Assembly: GCA_030642995.1 (NCBI GenBank)
Contig: DAOWMR010000079.1
Span: 1 to 9,527, forward strand
Source: Spirochaetales bacterium
Lineage (GTDB): Bacteria > Spirochaetota > Spirochaetia > DSM-27196 > SLST01
DNA length: 9,527 nt
Direction: 5' to 3'
Shown here: positions 6,001 through 9,527 of the stretch, piece after piece
Numbering within the stretch: the stretch's first letter is position 1
How the letters are laid out: each line of letters opens with the position of its first letter
The notes under the pieces: generated by a model
Seen by the model: only the letters and a program-made list of their open reading frames with translations
Databases searched by the model: none
Told to the model about the DNA's origin: nothing
Program-made: the position numbers and the translations under genes

Positions 6001-7089
6001 GGAAACACGACCGTGGCGGACGTTCCTGACATAACAGTGGACACACGCCGGCCCCGACTCTTCGTGACATCGAGCACATCAGCGTTCTCCCCCAATGGTG
6101 ACGGTGTTCGGGATGACCTTTCGTTGGATATGTATGCCAATCTCCTTGACGGTGCGACTGATTGGCGCCTTACGGTCAAGACGATTGACGGTCTCGTCGT
6201 GAGGGAGTTCTCCGGGACCGAGGTTCTGGACAGCCGGAGTATCGTTTGGGACGGTCGGGATGGACGCGGGCGATTGCGGGAGGGCGAGTTTACCGCGGAG
6301 TATTCAATTGACTACGAGAAGGGAAACAGGCCTATGGCCTCTACCGCTGCGTTTCGGGTGGATGTGTCGGAGCCTGAAGTGACCCTGAATCTTGCGCCGT
6401 TGCCCTTCTCTCCGGACAACGATGGTGTAGACGATGACCTCGAGATATCGCTGACAGTGGTTGATGAGAGCGAGATCAGGGCGTGGCGATTGGAGATCCT
6501 GGATCGGAACAATCGATTCTTCAACGAATTTTCGGGGCAGGGGATGCCGGCTGCACGACTGCTCTGGGACGGTAGGGCCTCCGACGGTGAGCTTGTGATC
6601 TCAGCCGAAGACTATCCGTACCGGCTTACCGTGAGCGACGAACTGGGCAATACGGTGATTCGCGAAGGTGTGATTCCAGTTGATATCCTGGTGATCCGGG
6701 ACGGAGATCGACTGAAGGTGCAGATTTCGAGCATAACGTTTGCTCCGAACAGCCCACAGCTGATCATTGACCCGGAGGACGAGCGTGGTGCGAAAAACCG
6801 GGCGATACTCCTGCGCCTGGCGGAGATATTCGACAAGTATGCGAGCTACAGCATTCGCATTGAAGGACACGCGGTGAACTTGTCGGGTACTGAGCGCGAG
6901 GAACGTGAAGAACTGCAACCTCTTTCATTGTCGCGCGCACAAGCCGTGAAAGACGCAATGGTGGAACTGGGAATTAGCGAGCGGCGGATATCGGTCCTGG
7001 GGCGAGGGGGAACGGAACCGCTTGTTGCGCATGATGATCTGGACAACCGGTGGAAGAATCGGAGAGTTGAGTTCATTCTGATCCGGTAA
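3064..7089 (+). CDS. Large envelope protein: signal peptide, putative outer-membrane barrel, eight FlgD-like Ig repeats, C-terminal OmpA-like domain
   Basis: This 1341-residue protein opens with a Sec signal peptide (about 1-22, MRQNR then a hydrophobic core, cleavage near AAA/QY). Residues about 30-290 are rich in glycine and alternating hydrophobic strands with aromatic ends, resembling the PorV/UPF0164-type barrels of Treponema and Bacteroidota. Eight Ig-like repeats follow, each opening with an FSPNGDG-type motif (351, 483, 587, 694, 798, 905, 1008, 1115) and most containing a WDG block and a closing Y-rich strand, as in FlgD Ig and gliding-motility C-terminal-like domains. Residues about 1220-1341 form an OmpA-like domain: IEGHAV (1266-1271), LSLSRAQAV (1287-1295, with R1291) and NRRVEF (1332-1337). 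The usual aspartate of GHTD is V1271. The expected place is outer membrane plus periplasm, with the C-terminus on peptidoglycan. The ATG at 3064 is chosen over the GTG at 3058 because of its ribosome binding site. The barrel call is the least certain part. Confidence 0.88.
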   Translation: MRQNRLSVVLCLIVCIQAAAAAQYAPVDGAEDFTDLFSPVLLGEGSPVAFGTGPQADVLNPSISGLTQRTTLDASYLALTGFGDSAVGTGWQGHALNLGIVSPTRAAVFSGSFHFVSSALVGLPFGTSAWAHASAAKELFPGWLVGAGVRVGGGYADTFDIGAALDLGMLRLAGTLGPFEDFTWGLALQNFGKWYDPFTAFGALPAPFTPAGGISFTAYTNRWLQVQASGSVSAPGFQNLKAGIGGRVTLFDAVSVHAGWKVDLRQIIDPLIATRSFIPSFGITANFRTGLGEEGFAADRGWTETELQTTVAAAPLYNGVWAIGGGVNAPLGIIDTDGPEVQLTYPEKRHISPNNDGMFDALAVPISIIDERFIMRWQFEVVGTDGTIVRTIRNKDERPENAGFQSIVDRLLDVRTGIQVPESIRWDGSTDDGEVAADGAYTFRLVAEDDNGNVGMSRVHEVIVDSTAPEITLLAAEDRGRIFSPNGDGNKDTFAIGQSGTTEELWQAEIVNSLGSAVRSFEWTDSGPGDIEWDGRSDSGEALPDGVYRYRINSVDAAGNHVRGEVANIIVNTESTPVSVAISSSYFSPNGDASMDNVTLTPSVPNTTGISDWDLVVMNSDGKLVKRYGDTQIAPAPIVFDGITDDQTLIEEGAYHAVLSVRYLNGNAPSAVSPDFIVDMTPPSVGVQSDRPLFSPNGDEKLDTVTFFQETSREERWIGIVSTESGAVVRQVIWPTVADQQVTWNGRQDDGRLAGDGTYFYTLESTDLAGNRVVSRPIEIVIDTSDAEIGLRAEFEAFSPNADNVRDRQRLFLRVDREDDVETYGVTVLNTVGEVVRSFEGRNVIQPSVIWDGTDATGRRVPDGSYRAELSVRFVNGIEIFAGTGEFTVDTTEPSVTVTIPYILFSPDGDGERESIRIVQTSSVEEAWSGTIRDRSGVVVREYFWAGSADSTEWDGRDSAGNIVVDGGYVYEITATDRAGNTTVADVPDITVDTRRPRLFVTSSTSAFSPNGDGVRDDLSLDMYANLLDGATDWRLTVKTIDGLVVREFSGTEVLDSRSIVWDGRDGRGRLREGEFTAEYSIDYEKGNRPMASTAAFRVDVSEPEVTLNLAPLPFSPDNDGVDDDLEISLTVVDESEIRAWRLEILDRNNRFFNEFSGQGMPAARLLWDGRASDGELVISAEDYPYRLTVSDELGNTVIREGVIPVDILVIRDGDRLKVQISSITFAPNSPQLIIDPEDERGAKNRAILLRLAEIFDKYASYSIRIEGHAVNLSGTEREEREELQPLSLSRAQAVKDAMVELGISERRISVLGRGGTEPLVAHDDLDNRWKNRRVEFILIR
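4510..5142 (+). repeat. Two-domain Ig super-repeat, copy 1
   Basis: Residues 483-693 of the envelope protein form an A-type domain (FSPNGDGNKD start; WDGRSDSG; closing YRYRINSVDAAGN) and a B-type domain (FSPNGDASMD start; FDGITDD; closing YHAVLSVRYLNGN). Together they span 211 residues, the same period as copy 2. The similarity is seen in protein motifs; the DNA copies have diverged. Confidence 0.75.
5143..5775 (+). repeat. Two-domain Ig super-repeat, copy 2
   Basis: Residues 694-904 repeat the order A (FSPNGDEKLD; WNGRQDDG; YFYTLESTDLAGN) then B (FSPNADNVRD; WDGTDATG; YRAELSVRFVNG), again 211 residues. In both complete B domains the closing strand reads LSVR followed by an aromatic residue, xNG; the A domains close with DxAGN. 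Confidence 0.75.
5776..6405 (+). repeat. Two-domain Ig super-repeat, copy 3
   Basis: Residues 905-1114 repeat A (FSPDGDGERE; WDGRDSAG; YVYEITATDRAGN) and B (FSPNGDGVRD; WDGRDGRG; FTAEYSIDYEKGN), 210 residues. The B copy is the most diverged in its closing strand. A last single domain (1115-1210) with an A-like ending (YPYRLTVSDELGN) links to the OmpA-like domain. Confidence 0.72.
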
Positions 7090-7105
7090 TATTGTATGAG
7101 CATCA

Positions 7106-8161
7106 ATGAGTGAACCAACTACTGTAGCCGAGCCAAAGCGGCGGGGCGGCAAGACGATAGCCGTCACACTTCTCGTATTGATGCTCGCCGCGGCGGGGGC
7201 TGTCGGCTGCGTATACGTTCTGAACTCGGCTCCGGCGCGCCCACTCGGCGGGCCGGTGAGATTCAGCATCGAGCGGGGCGAGACGCTGGCATCCATTGCC
7301 GGACGATTGGAAGAGTTGGGGATCATCCGTTCATCGATCCTGCTCCGAGGCATAGCTCGAGTTGAGGGCAGCTCCACAAGCGTTCAGAGCGGGAACTATG
7401 TGCTTACGGAGCGAATGTCGGCGCGCGCCATGCACGACTACCTCCTCTCCGGTAATCAAGTCCTTAAACGAGTGACAATTCCCGAAGGCCTGACGATCCC
7501 AAAGGTTGCCGGCCTGCTTGATGCGGCCGGCATAACGTCGGCCGATGCCTTTGTTGCGGCCGCAATGGAACCCGGGCTGATGGTGGAATATGATCTGCCG
7601 GGGAATACGGCGGAAGGATTTCTGTTTCCCGATACCTATCTCTTCGCTGAAGACTATCCGGCCGATGGTGTGGTGCGTCACATGATTGAGCGGTTCATGG
7701 CGGTGCTCGCAGAGATCTATCCGGACTACATGGCTTTATCCGCACAGCAACTCTACGATCGTGTAATACTTGCTTCAATTGTGGAGCGGGAGTATCGGGT
7801 TCCGGAGGAAGCTCCCTCCATTGCGAGCGTATTCTACAACCGGCTGGAAATCAACATGCGATTGGAGAGCTGCGCCACCGTGGTGTACGTGATGACTGAG
7901 GAGGAAGGCTTGCCTCATCCGCAGCGGCTGTTCTATCGCGATCTTGAGCGGGCCAATCCGTACAACACTTACTACGCGTTCGGACTTCCGCCGGGGCCGA
8001 TCGCGAGTCCCGGGCGAACCGCGCTTGATGCTGCGTTCTTTCCGGAGACGACAGACTATCGATTTTTCGTGTGGAACGGTCCTGGGTCTGAGAGTCATGC
8101 GTTCACTCGAACACTCTCGGAGCACAATGAGGCCCGGCTTCTCTATTTGAAATCCCCGTAG
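7106..8161 (+). CDS. mltG: Endolytic murein transglycosylase MltG (YceG-like)
   Basis: MltG is an inner-membrane lytic transglycosylase that cuts nascent peptidoglycan glycan strands near the synthase and so sets strand length. The 351-residue protein has a short basic cytoplasmic tail, one membrane helix (about 17-39), a LysM-like subdomain (about 51-112, FSIERGETLASIAGRLEELG) and the YceG catalytic domain. The catalytic glutamate is E227 in ILASIVEREY, matching E218 of E. coli MltG. Other conserved blocks are EGFLFPDTYLF (170-180), SVFYNRLEINMRLESCATV (241-259) and NPYNTYYAFGLPPGPIASPG (284-303). The length is close to the 340 residues of E. coli. The ATG at 7106 lies 16 bases after the envelope gene with only a weak TGAG five bases before it. 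An out-of-frame ATG at 7096 opens just five codons. Its place next to a peptidoglycan-binding envelope protein and before dnaG fits a shared operon. Confidence 0.96.
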   Translation: MSEPTTVAEPKRRGGKTIAVTLLVLMLAAAGAVGCVYVLNSAPARPLGGPVRFSIERGETLASIAGRLEELGIIRSSILLRGIARVEGSSTSVQSGNYVLTERMSARAMHDYLLSGNQVLKRVTIPEGLTIPKVAGLLDAAGITSADAFVAAAMEPGLMVEYDLPGNTAEGFLFPDTYLFAEDYPADGVVRHMIERFMAVLAEIYPDYMALSAQQLYDRVILASIVEREYRVPEEAPSIASVFYNRLEINMRLESCATVVYVMTEEEGLPHPQRLFYRDLERANPYNTYYAFGLPPGPIASPGRTALDAAFFPETTDYRFFVWNGPGSESHAFTRTLSEHNEARLLYLKSP

Positions 8162-8183
8162 AACCGAAGGAACCAGGAAGAGG

Positions 8184-9527
8184 ATGAGGATTCCCGACAG
8201 TGTCATTGAAGAAGTCTCCCGACGCACTGATATTGTCGAGCTGATTGGCAACTACGTCACTCTGAAAGCATCCGGCTCGAGATACATGGGATTGTGCCCC
8301 TTCCACAATGAGAGAACCCCCTCGTTCAGTGTGAATCCGGAAGTCGGAGCCTACTACTGCTTCGGATGTCACAAGGGCGGAAGTGCCTTCAATTTTGTGA
8401 TGGAGATGGAGGGGCTTAATTTTCCAGAAGCCGTGAAATATCTTGCGGACAAGGCCGGGGTAGAGTTCACAACGGAGGTGGAGGATGATTCTTCCCGACG
8501 TCGAAAGGCTCTATTGGAACTCTACTCGCGTGTTGCCAACAGCTTTGCATACTTCCTGGATGACAGTGAACGGGGGAAGTCTGCTCTGGAGACGCTCTCT
8601 GATCGCGGGATTACTTCCGATACCATTCGGCGCTTCGGGCTTGGGTATGCGCCCGATGACCCGTTCTGGCTGCGTGGATTTCTTGAAAAAAAGGAATATT
8701 CGGCCGGATTTCTGTCGGAGTGCGGCCTCTTCACGAAGGCGAACGAAAAACGAGCCCTGTTCGCTGGCCGGATCATGTTCCCAATTCGAAGCAACAGGGG
8801 TGAGGTAGTTGCATTTGGCGGCCGCATCACGGCCGGTGACGGTCCCAAGTACATCAACTCCCCGGAGACGGAGATCTTCCACAAGCGAATGAGTCTCTAC
8901 GGCATAGATCTGGCACTGAAACCAATCCGCACGAGTCGAAGGGTGGTGCTCTGTGAGGGCTACATGGATGTCCTCGCGCTTCATCAAGCCGGCATCGAGA
9001 ATGCGGTTGCGGCACTCGGAACGGCGCTGACCGGTGAACACGGGGCTTTCCTGCAGCGATACTGCAACAGCGCCCTCCTCGTATTTGACGCCGATGAGGC
9101 CGGCGCCCGGGCGACGAGCCGTGCGGCGGGGATTCTCGAGACCCATGGAGTACTGTGCGAAGTGGCTCCTTTGGACGAGGGCACCGACCCGGCGGATCTG
9201 CTTCGTCACGGGGGTAGTCAGGCGGTGGTTGATGCGATATCTTCACCGCTGTCCGCACTGGAATTCCTCGTTCGCTCCAGCATGAATGCAACTTCCGCGT
9301 CTTCGCCGGAGGGCAAGGAGTTTGTATTGAGCGAGGTTTTTCCATATATTTCGCTGATGCGCAGCGAAGTCAGACGTGGGGAGAGCCTTCGCCTGGCCGC
9401 TGATCTCGTCGGTGCCGACCGTGAGGCGGTGCTGAGGGACTTCGGGCGGTATCGTCGGACCGCGAAGACTCGTTCGGATGGTCACGTGACTGGTGTGCCT
9501 TCGGGTCATTCGGAGAGTGCCCAGGAC
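8184..9527 (+). CDS. dnaG: DNA primase DnaG (3' end outside the window)
   Basis: DnaG makes the RNA primers for chromosome replication. The frame is open from the ATG at 8184 to the last base, giving 448 residues without a stop, so the gene is cut by the window edge. The CHC2 zinc finger is C38, H41, C59, C62 (GLCPFH; YYCFGCH). The RNA polymerase core includes FGGR (211-214) and YINSPET (223-229). The Toprim site is complete: E258 in CEGYMDV, D302 and D304 in FDADEAG, and D335 in GTDPADLL. Residues about 350-425 are the end of the core and the last 25 look like the linker to the helicase-binding domain, which lies outside the window. A Shine-Dalgarno (AGGA, 8175-8178) precedes the ATG by five bases; the gap after mltG is 22 bases. 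In many bacteria the next gene is rpoD; that cannot be seen here. An A7 run at 8686-8692 lies inside the gene. Confidence 0.96.
   Translation, partial: MRIPDSVIEEVSRRTDIVELIGNYVTLKASGSRYMGLCPFHNERTPSFSVNPEVGAYYCFGCHKGGSAFNFVMEMEGLNFPEAVKYLADKAGVEFTTEVEDDSSRRRKALLELYSRVANSFAYFLDDSERGKSALETLSDRGITSDTIRRFGLGYAPDDPFWLRGFLEKKEYSAGFLSECGLFTKANEKRALFAGRIMFPIRSNRGEVVAFGGRITAGDGPKYINSPETEIFHKRMSLYGIDLALKPIRTSRRVVLCEGYMDVLALHQAGIENAVAALGTALTGEHGAFLQRYCNSALLVFDADEAGARATSRAAGILETHGVLCEVAPLDEGTDPADLLRHGGSQAVVDAISSPLSALEFLVRSSMNATSASSPEGKEFVLSEVFPYISLMRSEVRRGESLRLAADLVGADREAVLRDFGRYRRTAKTRSDGHVTGVPSGHSESAQD

Noticed and set aside
7096..7113. Five-codon reading frame before mltG as a leader peptide
   Set aside because: It is out of frame with mltG, has no ribosome binding site of note and encodes no telling residues; probably chance.
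8485..8808. 107-residue plus-strand frame inside dnaG
   Set aside because: The primase frame covers the same bases with complete zinc-finger and Toprim motifs; this frame has no recognisable content.

Overview
The window looks like a stretch of core chromosome from a spirochaete-like bacterium with an outer membrane. The evidence is a mltG-dnaG pair, an outer-membrane-type protein built from a putative barrel, FlgD-like Ig repeats and an OmpA domain, and an OmpA domain of the variant type (GHAV in place of GHTD) that I associate from memory with spirochaete homologues. Composition is moderately GC-rich. The phylum assignment is an inference (about 0.7); no rRNA is present to settle it. I see no mobile element, CRISPR array, phage gene or toxin-antitoxin pair.

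All genes lie on the + strand. At the left edge is the 3' part of a small membrane-protein gene whose stop overlaps the start of map (type I methionine aminopeptidase). The map stop codon is overlapped by the -35 box of a near-consensus sigma70 promoter that drives tRNA-Thr(TGT) and, probably in the same transcript, tRNA-Tyr(GTA). Thirty-one bases after tRNA-Tyr begins a tightly packed gene string: a YkgJ-type CxxCxxCC protein, a metallo-beta-lactamase-fold hydrolase, a 65-residue unknown protein, a 1341-residue envelope protein, mltG, and dnaG, which runs off the right edge. Gaps are -11, -4, 34, 16 and 22 bases, so one operon is likely. No intrinsic terminator is visible anywhere in the window.

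Functionally the window joins protein maturation (map, tRNAs), cell-envelope building (the large protein; MltG, which cuts nascent peptidoglycan strands) and replication priming (DnaG). The most interesting object is the large protein. Its Ig repeats alternate strictly between two subtypes, giving three copies of a ~211-residue two-domain unit between an N-terminal putative outer-membrane barrel and a C-terminal peptidoglycan-type OmpA domain. It could be a long tether spanning the periplasm. I found no clearly new multi-gene system; most of the window is ordinary housekeeping sequence.
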